Shown one piece after another: positions 30,930 through 43,000 of a DNA stretch of 64,000 nt; within the stretch, counting starts at the first letter, position 1; every line of letters begins with the position of its first letter. The DNA lies in assembly GCA_949825065.1 (NCBI GenBank), contig OX463854.1, forward strand, positions 19,716,103 to 19,780,102. Direction: 5' to 3'. This DNA comes from Odontocerum albicorne (taxonomy: Eukaryota > Arthropoda > Insecta > Trichoptera > Odontoceridae). A program made the translations under genes and the position numbers. Below the pieces are notes generated by a model, which was not told where the DNA came from, searched no databases, and worked only from the letters and a program-made list of their open reading frames with translations.

Positions 30930-33480
30930 AAATATTAGTATCATTATATTGACTCACATTATTCCACAATGACTTGAATTTGGTGACACAAATCATCCTA
31001 GTTTGGGTGGATTGCCTACCAAATATTAGTATCATTATATTGACTCACATAATTCCACAATTACTTGAATTTGGTGACACAAATCATCCTAGTTTGGGTG
31101 GATTGCCTACTAAATACTAGTATCATTATATTGACTCACATAATTCCACAATGACTTGAATTTGGTGACACAAATCATCCTAGTTTGGGTGGATTGCCTA
31201 CTAAATACTAGTATCATTATATTGACTCACATAATTCCACAATGACTTGAATTTGGTGACACAAATCATCCTAGTTTGGGTGGATTTTCTACTAAATACT
31301 AGTATCATTATATTGACTCACATAATTCCACAATGACTTGAATTTGGTGACACAAATCATCCTAGTTGGGGTGGATTGCCTACTAAATACTAGTATCATT
31401 ATATTGACTCACATAATTCCACAATGACTTGAATTTGGTGACACAAATCATCCTAGTTTGGGTGGATTTTCTACTAAATACTAGTATCATTATATTGACT
31501 CACATAATTCCACAATGACTTGAATTTGGTGACACAAATCATCCTAGTTTGGGTGGATTGCCTACTAAATACTAGTATCATTATATTGACTCACATAATT
31601 CCACAATGACTTGAATTTGGTGACACAAATCATCCTAGTTGGGGTGGATTGCCTACTTAATACTAGTATCATTATATTGACTCACATAATTCCACAATGA
31701 CTTGAATTTGGTGACACAAATCATCCTAGTTTGGGTGGATTTTCTACTAAATACTAGTATCATTATATTGACTCACATAATTCCACAATGACTTGAATTT
31801 AGTGACACAAATCATCCTAGTTGGGGTGGATTGCCTACTAAATACTAGTATCATTATATTGACTCACATAATTCCACAATGACTTGAATTTGGTGACACA
31901 AATCATCCTAGTTTGGGTGGATTGCCTACTAAATACTAGTATCATTATATTGACTCACATAATTCCACAATGACTTGAATTTGGTGACACAAATCATCCT
32001 AGTTGGGGTGGATTGCCTACTAAATACTAGTATCATTATATTGACTCACATAATTCCACAATGACTTGAATTTGGTGATACAAATCATCCTAGTTGGGGT
32101 GGATTGCCTACTAAATACTAGTATCATTATATTGACTCACATAATTCCACAATGACTTGAATTTGGTGACACAAATCATCCTAGTTTGGGTGGATTGCCT
32201 ACTAAATACTAGTATCATTATATTGACTCACATAATTCCACAATGACTTGAATTTGGTGACACAAACCATCCTAGTTGGGGTGGATTGCCTACTAAATAC
32301 TAGTATCATTATATTGACTCACATAATTCCACAATGACTTGAATTTGGTGACACAAATCATCCTAGTTTGGGTGGATTGCCTACTAAATACTAGTATCAT
32401 TATATTGACTCACATAATTCCACAATGACTTGAATTTGGTGACACAAATCATCCTAGTTGGGGTGGATTGCCTACTAAATACTAGTATCATTATATTGAC
32501 TCACATAATTCCACAATGACTTGAATTTGGTGACACAAATCATCCTAGTTTGGGTGGATTGCCTACTAAATACTAGTATCATTATATTGACTCACATAAT
32601 TCCACAATGACTGGAATTTGGTGACACAAATCATCCTAGTTTGGGTGGATTGCCTACTAAATACTAGTATCATTATATTGACTCACATAATTCCACAATG
32701 ACTTGAATTTGGTGACACAAATCATCCTAGTTGGGGTGGATTGCCTACTAAATACTAGTATCATTATATTGACTCACATAATTCCACAATGACTTGAATT
32801 TGGTGACACAAATCATCCTAGTTTGGGTGGATTGCCTACTAAATACTAGTATCATTATATTGTCTCACATAATTCCACAATGACTGGAATTTGGTGACAC
32901 AAATCATCCTAGTTTGGGTGGATTGCCTACTAAATACTAGTATCATTATATTGACTCACATAATTCCACAATTACTGGAATTTGGTGACACAAATCATCC
33001 TAGTTTGGGTGGATTTTCTACTAAATACTAGTATCATTATATTGACTCACATAATTCCACAATGACTTGAATTTGGTGACACAAATCATCCTAGTTTGGG
33101 TGGATTGCCTACTAAATACTAGTATCATTATATTGACTCACATAATTCCACAATGACTTGAATTTGGTGACACAAATCATCCTAGTTTGGGTGGATTGCC
33201 TACTAAATACTAGTATCATTATATTGACTCACATAATTCCACAATGACTTGAATTTGGTGGCACAAATCATCCTAGTTTGGGTGGATTGCCTACTAAATA
33301 CTAGTATCATTATATTGACTCACATAATTCCACAATGACTTGAATTTGGTGACACAAATCATCCTAGTTTGGGTGGATTGCCTACTAAATACTAGTATCA
33401 TTATATTGACTCACATAATTCCACAATGACTTGAATTTGGTGGCACAAATCATCCTAGTTTGGGTGGATTGCCTACTAAA
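30930..33480. repeat. 91-bp satellite array, about 28 units
   Basis: The unit runs AAATACTAGTATCATTATAT, TGACTCACATAATTCCACAA, TGACTTGAATTTGGTGACAC, AAATCATCCTAGTTTGGGTG, GATTGCCTACT. Starts at 30930, 31021 and 31112 confirm the 91-bp period. Units carry recurring variants: TTTGGGTGGATTGCC, TTGGGGTGGATTGCC and TTTGGGTGGATTTTC. No open frame spans it because 91 is not a multiple of three. The array ends inside a unit at about 33480. Confidence 0.97.
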
Positions 33481-33489
33481 ATAAATAGG

Positions 33490-34465
33490 TATTTTAATTT
33501 CTCTTTTTTTTAAATATACTAATCAATCATACAAAATACAGACAAAGGTACCTGTTGATATAAGTAATGAAATTATAAATCGAGATCAATAATAAAGGTA
33601 ACTGGGATGCTGGCTTATCAATTGAGCTAGTCTCAAAAGATCTAAGTAAGAGTAGAGATGGCCCAATGGTACTGTTTTAAAATGCTGCATCTCTGGTTTC
33701 AATCTCAATTTACGCATGCGAATTTACGTTAGTATATATTGTCCGTAATTTTTTATGGCATTGAAGTATCTACATATACTAGGACTACCACACACAATCT
33801 AAAACCGTTTGAAATTTGGTGCTATCCAAGAATACTGAGAGTCTCATGAGTTGACCATCATGCGGATATCTTGAAAGGGATGAATAAAGATAGAGAAGTT
33901 TTATCCACAATCAAAAGGATAAAGTATGAGTTCTTTGTACTTATAATGCGAGAATAAAAATAAGCTATCATTCAGCTGATGGTGCTGGAGAAAATTCAGA
34001 GCAGAAGTTCCGGAAGAAGACGGATCTCTTGGTTAAAGGGAGTGGTTTAATTGTGATACCATATATCTTTATTCAGAGCTGCTGCTTCAAAAGTCTAGAT
34101 ACCCATGATAATCGCACCCTTCGAAGAGGAGAGGAACTTTAAAGAAGAAGAATATTAATTAATTGGATTTAAAATGAGATCCCGTTAATCAGACAGAGAT
34201 TTGATGTTACTTCAAACATCATCTCTAGTAAATATTTTTTTCTTACTCGATCGATTAAACTTTATCACAAATCTCAATACCTTCTAATCTTAATACCAGT
34301 TAATAATATTAACTGGATCAGGTTGATTCTGTTGTCTGGGCAATATATTAACGTGTGATGGGCGAGTTGAAAGGGATAGTGAAAAAATAATAGCGACAGG
34401 ATATACCATAAGGTAAACGCAGCACTTAATGTAATATACAATAACCGCGCAATATCAACAGTAGC
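33490..34465. other. intergenic; weak tRNA-like head at about 33651-33722
   Basis: AGATGGCCCAATGGTACTGT and CTCTGGTTTCAATCTCAATT resemble SINE A- and B-box regions. Otherwise nothing recognised. Confidence 0.3.
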
Positions 34466-34469
34466 AAAA

Positions 34470-34950
34470 ATGGTAATACACAATAGTTTGTTGGTGGCCA
34501 CCTTGACCTTTGGAAGTGAATCTTGGACTTGGCAGAAGAAGGATAACAGTAAGATTAATGTTGTGGAGATGCGTACTTTAAGGTAAATTTGTGAAATGTC
34601 AATGTATGAAAGAAGGTGGAATGAAGACATCAGAAATGAACGTATGGATAAATGGAGGTTTTAAGAAGGATGAAGGAAATATCTTTAAGATGATTTGGAC
34701 ATGTGGAGAGAATGAATGACGAACGAATTACTAAGCGAGTATACAAGCCAGAAGTGCAAAGTGTGCGTGGAAGAGATAGACCGGAAGAAACGAAAGAAGT
34801 GAGAAATATGAATAATAGAATAATGTGTTTAACGAGACATATGAATGCCGAGAAGGCAAAAGTTGTCTGCTTGGATAGAAAAGTTTGGTGATCTGTTCTC
34901 TCTGCCTATCCCAAATAGGGCACGGTGTAATGATATGCATGTATGTTTAT
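34470..34950 (+). pseudogene. non-LTR retrotransposon, RT C-terminal end and 3' tail
   Basis: Reads L-T-F-G-S-E-S-W-T-W-Q-K-K-D and V-V-E-M-R-T-L-R, a stop, then R-W-N-E-D-I-R-N-E-R. After a frameshift: W-x-F-G-H-V-E-R-M-N-D-E-R-I-T-K-R-V-Y, R-D-R-P-E-E, A-E-K-A-K and D-R-K-V-W-R-S-V-L-S-A-Y-P-K. This is the best-preserved member of the W-R-S-V-L-S-A-Y-P family here. Confidence 0.75.
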
Positions 34951-35289
34951 AAACATCGGTTACTCGTACATATTCAGATACGGGGCAGCCAAGTTTTGCC
35001 GCATCGAGCTACTTTTTACGAGAGTTTTGCTCAAGTCAATTGTTATAACTATGCTAATGGTACTGGAACGAGGCCACAGAGATTACAATAAAACCACAAG
35101 TCACTTTCAATTGTTTATTATAATGCGTTTGTAATGTTTGTGTACACTTATTGTGCGCGATTCAATTTATTAATTAAAAGTATTACTAAACGATTGATGC
35201 CTTATTCAAACGTGACGAGTATTCGGACGAGCACTTAACATACTCGTATCATACACACTTGTATTGTACGAGTATGTTACTACACTTTT

Positions 35290-35435
35290 TGTTGTCTAGT
35301 GGCGGATTTATTGCGCAATGACAATATCTTCTAATCAACCAGAAAGATTTTCTCAGTGGCCTTAAGTTAAAGCCAGACAATAGCATCTGAAATCCAACGG
35401 TAATTGGTCTTACCATTAGGTCACGGAGGTTTTAA
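35290..35435 (-). mobile_element. tRNA-derived SINE, decayed
   Basis: On the minus strand: ACCTCCGTGACCTAATGGTA (A-box region), TACCGTTGGATTTCAGATGC (B-box region), AAGGCCACTGAGAA, TGGTTGATTAGAAGATATTG and CAATAAATCCGCCACTAGAC. Confidence 0.7.
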
Positions 35436-35449
35436 TTTATTTAAGGGGT

Positions 35450-35930
35450 AACATCTACCGAAAGAAAAAAAAAAGTAAAAATATTAGACTTTTTTCTTTT
35501 TTTGAGAAAACGAAAAAAGGAATCAAAATAAAATTTTGAGGGTTTATTACACATGTCTTGAAGTGTACAAAAAAAATACAAAATTGCGGCTCTGGCGTAG
35601 CTACACTGAGAGCATATTTTTTTAGGCACTCCACGAGAGGAAACTTTTTTTTTTCGTTATTTACATTAGTTTTGCTATATACGAGTAAGTAGAAAAATGT
35701 TGATTTTTGCAAATTTGCCACCACTTGGAAAAAAAACGCGTTTTCGACGAAAAATTCGGCCTTAATTTGTTTATAAAAACAATCGTAAAAATCGTGTGTA
35801 ACATACTTCTATAAAGAATCTAGCTAGGAAGCTACGGTTAAAATTTCAATGGGATAAAAATTGACGGAGAAAAGCTTCCTCCCGACTTCGAAAACGTGGT
35901 TTCGAGAAAAAAGCTTAGTTATTTAGAAGT
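35450..35930. other. intergenic, nothing recognised
   Basis: Poly-A/T-rich; the overlapping small frames here are due to homopolymers. Confidence 0.4.
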
Positions 35931-35936
35931 ACATAG

Positions 35937-35995
35937 GTCTGTAAATATATGAAACCGGAAAAAAATACACATTGTATGAAAATGGTAAAAAATAT
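35937..35995 (-). mobile_element. mariner 3' end fragment (same family as 24001-25082)
   Basis: ATAGGTCTGTAAATATATGA, AACCGG, then AATACACATTGTATGAA and ATGGTAAAAAATAT match the 3' terminal 80 bases of the element at 24001. The rest is absent. Confidence 0.65.
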
Positions 35996-35999
35996 ATAA

Positions 36000-36795
36000 A
36001 TGAATAAATAAATACCTGTAGAGCACGATGCCAGCATGAAAATTATTTTCAATCACTTTTTAAAACACTTTTAACATGGCCAAACTTCGGAAGTCAGGAA
36101 TGTACTAATAGAAATATTTTATACCTGCGACACAAGTCGTCACTTTGTCCCGTTATAAAATATAAAACAAGTGTTTCTTAAAAAAATTGGTAATTGTATC
36201 TCATCAATAGGTTTATATGACACACTAAAACGGCATTTTTTATGTAAAATAATTATTTTAATTTTTAGGATTTTGTCCATCTAGATTGGTCAATCCGAAA
36301 ACTGTGCGGCGCCTCATAAAAATCACTCAAATTTTTTTTTAGGAATTAACCACTTATAATTTTGTATATCTTTGTTGAGATATTTATATATCATTTAAGC
36401 CAATAACAAAAAAAAATGACATTTTCTTTGTTTCGGTAAGAGTTTCAATACAAACTTTAGAAATCAGCGAGGGGTGATGATCCGAAGAGAGTGGATGGAA
36501 CACGGCTGTACTCGTTCGACCGACTTGATATCTCACTCCGAGACTGCCAGCTACCCTTGCATCTATTTGAGGGTCAGCCTGCTGGTCGACTTTCTATGGG
36601 ATAACCATTAGAAACTATACGGGGTCTCGTCTAGTCTTTGGACGTGATCTCACCAATAACGTCTTCTCTATCTTCCCCGTCTAAAGGCGTCATCGGTTAC
36701 AAAAAATATTTTAATTTCTGTGTTTTGATTTTGTTCATGAGTGTTTTACATCACAAGCCCTTCATTTTTGATGTTCTAAGGAGTGCCTTCATTCG
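36000..36795. other. intergenic, nothing recognised
   Basis: Includes a less AT-rich block at 36460-36640 (GAGGGGTGATGATCCGAAGA and following) with no recognisable protein. Confidence 0.4.
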
Positions 36796-36799
36796 TATG

Positions 36800-37030
36800 G
36801 TAAAAAATATTAAGTGCTAAGATTAGTTGAAAATATCAAGGAAAGTGTGGTTGAATCGAGTGAATAGTATTTTGAAAGGAAACTTAAAAAGTCAGATAAA
36901 TCGTAGAATTTGAATGAGAAGATGTATGGATGTAGATGAGGCGACGGATTTGTGTCAAAATAAGTAAGTCTGGCGCTCGATCCTTTCTGTCTACCCCGGT
37001 AATGAAATGTTGTAAAGGTATATAACCTCT
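36800..37030 (+). pseudogene. non-LTR 3' tail fragment just upstream of GST gene 2
   Basis: Reads K-V-W-L-N-R-V-N-S-I-L-K, N-R-R then M-R-R-C-M-D-V-D-E-A-T-D-L-C-Q-N-K, and V-W-R-S-I-L-S-V-Y-P-G. This is the W-L-x-R-V-N ... W-R-S-V-L-S-A-Y-P ending. It ends about 40 bases before the GST exon, so the GST 5' leader or upstream intron holds it. Confidence 0.7.
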
Positions 37031-37087
37031 TATTAATAATAATGTTATTCTGTATCGATTTGATTCTAGATTCAAGTGGCGGCCAAG

Positions 37088-40000
37088 ATGTTGCTGAAGT
37101 TACACATGACGGAGATGTCGCCCCCATCGCGAGGCACCATGCTGACTGCGGCCGCGATGGACCTGCAGCTAGAGTTCATCAACATCAACTTCTTGAAAAA
37201 AGAGCATCTTCAACCGGAGTTTATAGCGGTATGATCCTTATCCACGGAGTATACGGTTCAAGAATCTCAGTGAATACCTTAAACCGTGCGGGTATACGAG
37301 TATATACTCGTAAATAAAGTATTCCCTCGTTATCTGCGGCTTCACTTATCCGCGGTTGACGTCTTGCAATTATTTTTAATTATTACGTAGTATTTGTGTC
37401 ACAAACGATGAAGTTAAATTTATCAATGACCCGAAGATTCATCTCAAATACCCTATATCATGGGTTGGCAACCTTTTGTTGTAAGAAGGCCAAATATTTT
37501 ACATGGGGATTAGTGCGGGCCGCACTTGGGTCATATGTCATTACAGTATATCGGTCTGTAAATATGAAACCGGAATTTGCTCATACATGGCTCTAGTTGT
37601 CAATGTAGTGACTTTCAAAACCGCGTCATTAGCGCCTTTTTCTTGTGTTTACATTTGTCAAAGACTTTTAACTTTAATACAACTAGATATGTTTTCATAG
37701 CGTTGAACATGTCTGTTTTTGTGCCTGAAAACTACGATTTGCGGACAGCATTGATTTTCTGTTATCATTTGAAGAAAACTGCTGCATAATCGCATGGAAT
37801 GATTGTCGAAGCTTACGGTGAGTATGCTCTTGGTAAATCACAGTGCTTTAAGTGGTTTAAAAACTTCGAAATTGGCTATTTTGACGTGAGAAACGAAGAT
37901 GCTGAATTTGACTTGCAAGTTTTTTTATATTAGCTTGCATTTTTGAAGTAGAGACGCGTAGTAACGCGTTGCGTCTAAATGTGAATGTGATAACCGAGAA
38001 CAGTGTTTGTTTTTTTGGTAATTCAGAATTGAAAAAGTTTGCTCACAAATATATGTACTACCAAACATATAGTAATTATTTGCTGAGCAAACCTTTTTAA
38101 CTCCTTGTAATTTTCAGAAGGCAAATTCCCATAGAAATCCACCAAGTTAGTTTTTTTCCTTAAAAGCCATTTTAAGTGTGTATGATATCGTCCATCACGT
38201 GAGATGCGGCGAGAATCTCGCTGGCTGCACCAAAATACTTCGCTGCCCTATATGATCAATCTTGCTCCATGCCCCACTGTAATCGCATCGCTCCCGGTAT
38301 CTCGGTGTTTGTGTTCAAATAACCCTTATTTACCGCAATAATGTCTCTGAAATTTAAAACTATGGGTACTCGGAGACTGTAAAGATACATTGTGAAGTGT
38401 TTGCAATAAGGAATATGCTTAACATTCTTGACTTATTAGGAAAAGAAAGAAAAAAATCGCTGCTGTTGCTAGAATATATGAAAAGTGCGAATTTTAGTTT
38501 CGTGGAATGTTCAAAAAAAGATAAAGAAATGTTTGATATAGCTAGTTATGCTATAAAACCTCTTTCTGCAAAGTTACATACGAAAGGAGAGATTTATTTA
38601 CGAGGTGCAGTATGATACACTCGTAAATAACAATAACTTATAATAAACTATACCAATTATAACAATAAATCGTCACGTTATGTGAAAGTGGCATCTCTTT
38701 CTAAATGTCTTATTTTACTGCACTCACTCTTATTCTTGTGATGTTGAAGTGAAGATAATGTCGTGTGCATTGAGACATTACGTTAGACTCCTATTGACCT
38801 TTTGACGATCCGTTGGAATTTTCTATTTAATGTTTTCGAACTGCGGTCGACCGATGAAAACTGAAACCACAAAAATGGAGAACTAATGTAATATTATACA
38901 CACTGGCAATCTCTGTGGTTTTTGGGTTCGATTCCCGATGGTATCTAAAATATGTATTAAACATGTTGTTGTTTCCCTGTAAGGATAGGCAAAGAGGACG
39001 GAGCTTCAGACTTTCCTTTCTCGAAATACATATTTCGCTTCTTTCACATCCATACACCTTCTCACAAAACTCCAACGATTTTACTGACTTATTACATTTC
39101 TTTCTTTCAAAATATTATTTACTTGATCCAACCATACTTTCTTTGGTTTTCCTTTACTACGCCTTCCATTCACATTTTTAGTATATATTTATTTTGTAAG
39201 TCTTTCTTAATTTATTCGTTCTACATTCCTAAACCATCTCAGAGTGCTTTTCTTCATCGTACTCAACACATCAATCAACCTTAAGTACACATTCATGCCT
39301 AATACCTTCATACCGTGCCGTATTCTGTCCGGCATTATCACCCCGTGTATTCTTCGTACTCAACACATCAACCTTAAGTACACATTCATGCCTAATACCT
39401 TCATACCGTGCCGTATTCTGTCCGGCATTATCACCCCATGTATTCTTCGTACTCAACACATCAACCTTAAGTACACATTCATGCCTAATACCTTCATACC
39501 GTGCCATATTATGTCCGGCATTATCACCCCATGTATTCTTCGTACTCAACACATCAACCTTAAGTACACATTCATGCCTAATACCTTCATACCGTGCCGT
39601 ATTCTGTCCGGCATTATCACCCCATGTATTCTTCGTACTCAACACATCAACCTTAAGTACACATTCATGCCTAATACCTTCATACCGCGCCGTATTCTGT
39701 CTGGCATTATCACCCCATGTATTCTTCGTACTCAACACATCAACCTTAAGTACACATTCATGCCTAATACCTTCATACCGTGCCGTATTCTGTCCGGCAT
39801 TATCACACCATGTATTCTTCGTACTCAACACATCAACCTTAAGTACACATTCATGCCTAATACCTTCATACCGTGCCGTATTCTGTCCGGCATTATCACC
39901 CCATGTATTCTTCGTACTCAACACATCAACCTTAAGTACACATTCATGCCTAATACCTTCATACCGTGCCGTATTCTGTCCGGCATTATAACCCCATGTA

Positions 40001-43000
40001 TTCTTCGTACTCAACACATCAACCTTAAGTACACATTCATGCCTAATACCTTCATACCGTGCCGTATTCTGTCCGGCATTATCACACCATGTATTCTTCG
40101 TACTCAACACATCAACCTTAAGTACACATTCATGCCTAATACCTTCATACCGTGCCGTATTCTGTCCGGCATTATCACACCGTGTATTCTTCGTACTCAA
40201 CACATCAACCTTAAGTACACATTCATGCCTAATACCTTCATACCGTGCCGTATTCTGTCCAGCATTATCACCCCATGTATTCTTCGTACTCAACACATCA
40301 ACCTTAAGTACACATTCATGCCTAATACCTTCATACCGTGCCGTATTCTGTCCGGCATTATCACCCCATGTATTCTTCGTACTCAACACATCAACCTTAA
40401 GTACACATTCATGCCTAATACCTTCATACCGTGCCGTATTTTGTCCGGCATTATCACCCCATGTATTCTTCGTACTCAACACATCAACCTTAAGTACACA
40501 TTCATGCCTAATACCTTCATACCGCGCCGTATTCTGTCCGGCATTATCACCCCATGTATTATTCGTACTCAACACATCAACCTTAAGTACACATTCATGC
40601 CTAATACCTTCATACCGTGCCGTATTCTGTCCGGCATTATAACCCCATGTATTCTTCGTACTCAACACATCAACCTTAAGTACACATTCATGCCTAATAC
40701 CTTCATACCGTGCCGTATTCTGTCCGGCATTATCACCCCATGTATTCTTCGTACTCAACACATCAACCTTAAGTACACATTCATGCCTAATACCTTCATA
40801 CCGCGCCGTATTCTGTCCGGCATTATCACCCCATGTATTATTCGTACTCAACACATCAACCTTAAGTACACATTCATGCCTAATACCTTCATACCGTGCC
40901 GTATTCTGTCCGGCATTATAACCCCATGTATTCTTCGTACTCAACACATCAACCTTAAGTACACATTCATGCCTAATACCTTCATACCGTGCCGTATTCT
41001 GTCCGGCATTATAACCCCATGTATTCTTCGTACTCAACACATCAACCTTAAGTACACATTCATGCCTAATACCTTCATTCCGTGCCGTATTCTGTCCGGC
41101 ATTATCACCCCGTGTACTATATTCTTCGAAGTGCACGCATTCTACCGCATTTATTCGGGGCCTTCAATTTGTTTTCACGTCCACATTTCACTCCAGCAGG
41201 TACATCATCGTTGGTGCTAGAATGCTTTTGTGAACTATCATCTTAGCGGATCGTGATACTCTCCGCATTGAAAACACTATAGTCAAATAAATTCTCTGAT
41301 AACAGTATTTGCATAAGCAAGATGTTAACGAGTGTTATCAATATGCTATTTCCAACACGTACTATGACAAAGTTAAAGTTGCGTGCCTACTCCAGTGGTT
41401 CTAAAAATCTCGATTCTCGATCAATAGAGTTACGCTCTTTAGCATATCCGCATCATCAATTCGTTTATCTTGAAGGGTCATAATATTGTCTCTAACTTTT
41501 TTCCCCCAATATTTTTTATCAAATATTTCTTTATAATAATTATGTTGAAGATAAAATCTAAAGCAGTTTTACGACTTTGTTACCACTTTAAGACCCAATC
41601 AAAATCAAGGCATTACGCAGCGCGCGGCTTGTTTTTGAGGAATTCTAATTTTTGTGAAGGGTATACTAAAATTGCTATATCTAAGTAAATATTAAGAATA
41701 TTGTAACGAAACTTTGTAAACTACTTTAAAATACTTTGATAATTTATTTTAGTATTGCAATTCTGCCAAAATTCTCCTTTGTGGAGAGCTACATCCAACC
41801 TCTTACACATATTCCGGGTCTCACATATCTTCTTATGCTTAGCGCATGCATACCTTGTTCTACACGATTTTTATTTTTATCAGTTGATGGAATACATATC
41901 CAACACGTTCTTTGATGACCTGTTTGGAGGATTCTGCAAATTCTTTGTTCTAATTGGACTCTGAGACTATATCATAGTTGGTCTACGGATTCATATGTCA
42001 AAATATTCAATATCTGACATTTCACTGCACACTGATGACGCGACATAAGAATTTCCACCATATGCAACTCTTGCATATTTTTACTATAGTTCAGAAAATC
42101 TAGGATGAGTCCTGTGACAGTTCACAAATTTGCCCCAATACAACCTTGTAACGACGTTCAGTAATTTTAATTATTTTATCAACTTTAATATAAGCCTCGA
42201 CTCTAATAAATAGCAAGTTATTTAGGTAAATACATTACATAAAACTAACAATAATGACAAATTAATACATCTTGTTACAAATTAGCGAAAATGTGGCAGT
42301 TTGTTAAAATCAAATAATATTTGGTGACGTTTGTCAAAAGTCACTACGGTAGTCTGCATTGGCTAGGGATGGGGTATTCGATAATTGGATTTTCGATTTT
42401 TTTTATATTATACATAAAATTAAATGTTCGTAATTAGTATTAATCCATAGTGGATTTTGGCCTTTTTAAAGATACATACAAATCATACAATACATTAGAA
42501 AGTCAGTATAATGAAAATTAGGAATTAAAACGTAAGTTTAGAGAAAAAAAATTGTTCGATTTATAAAAAACTATTGGATTTGTAAAAAAAAAACGATTTT
42601 ACCCAATCCCTTTGAGACATGACGTTTAAAACGTCGCACGACCCATCCTAGACTTTCTGAAGTATATCTAGGGTAAATGTTAAAATCCGAAATCAGGAGA
42701 CTTGCGTTTAAAAGTTGAATTGTTTTCAAACATATTTGCTAAACGCCATTCATATGTCCTTTTTTGGAAGAGGTATCGATGACGTGAAAACACGGGACGG
42801 GAGTCATCTAGTTCATCATGTTAAAACACGGAATCGGGATGTTAAATGTTAAGTTTTTAATTAAGTTAAGCGAAAATAAACAAATTTGTGAAAATAATAA
42901 TTCTCATTATTATTTCAATAACTTTTATCAAGAAACCGTCAAACGTACAACTTCACTCCTTAGCCCATGTACAAATGAAGTTCTAGGAGCACGTTTTTAT

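Noticed and set aside
30930..33480. CRISPR-like look of regular repeats (also 54594-55115)
   Set aside because: Units are directly contiguous without unique spacers, and the context is insect nuclear DNA.
38397..38615. 72-codon frame as a small gene
   Set aside because: No recognisable domain, no splice context, inside an intron full of repeats.
39244..41220. Overlapping open frames of 658 codons (+) and 621 codons (-)
   Set aside because: Both are by-products of a 93-bp tandem repeat whose unit is a multiple of three and lacks stops; no gene is proposed.
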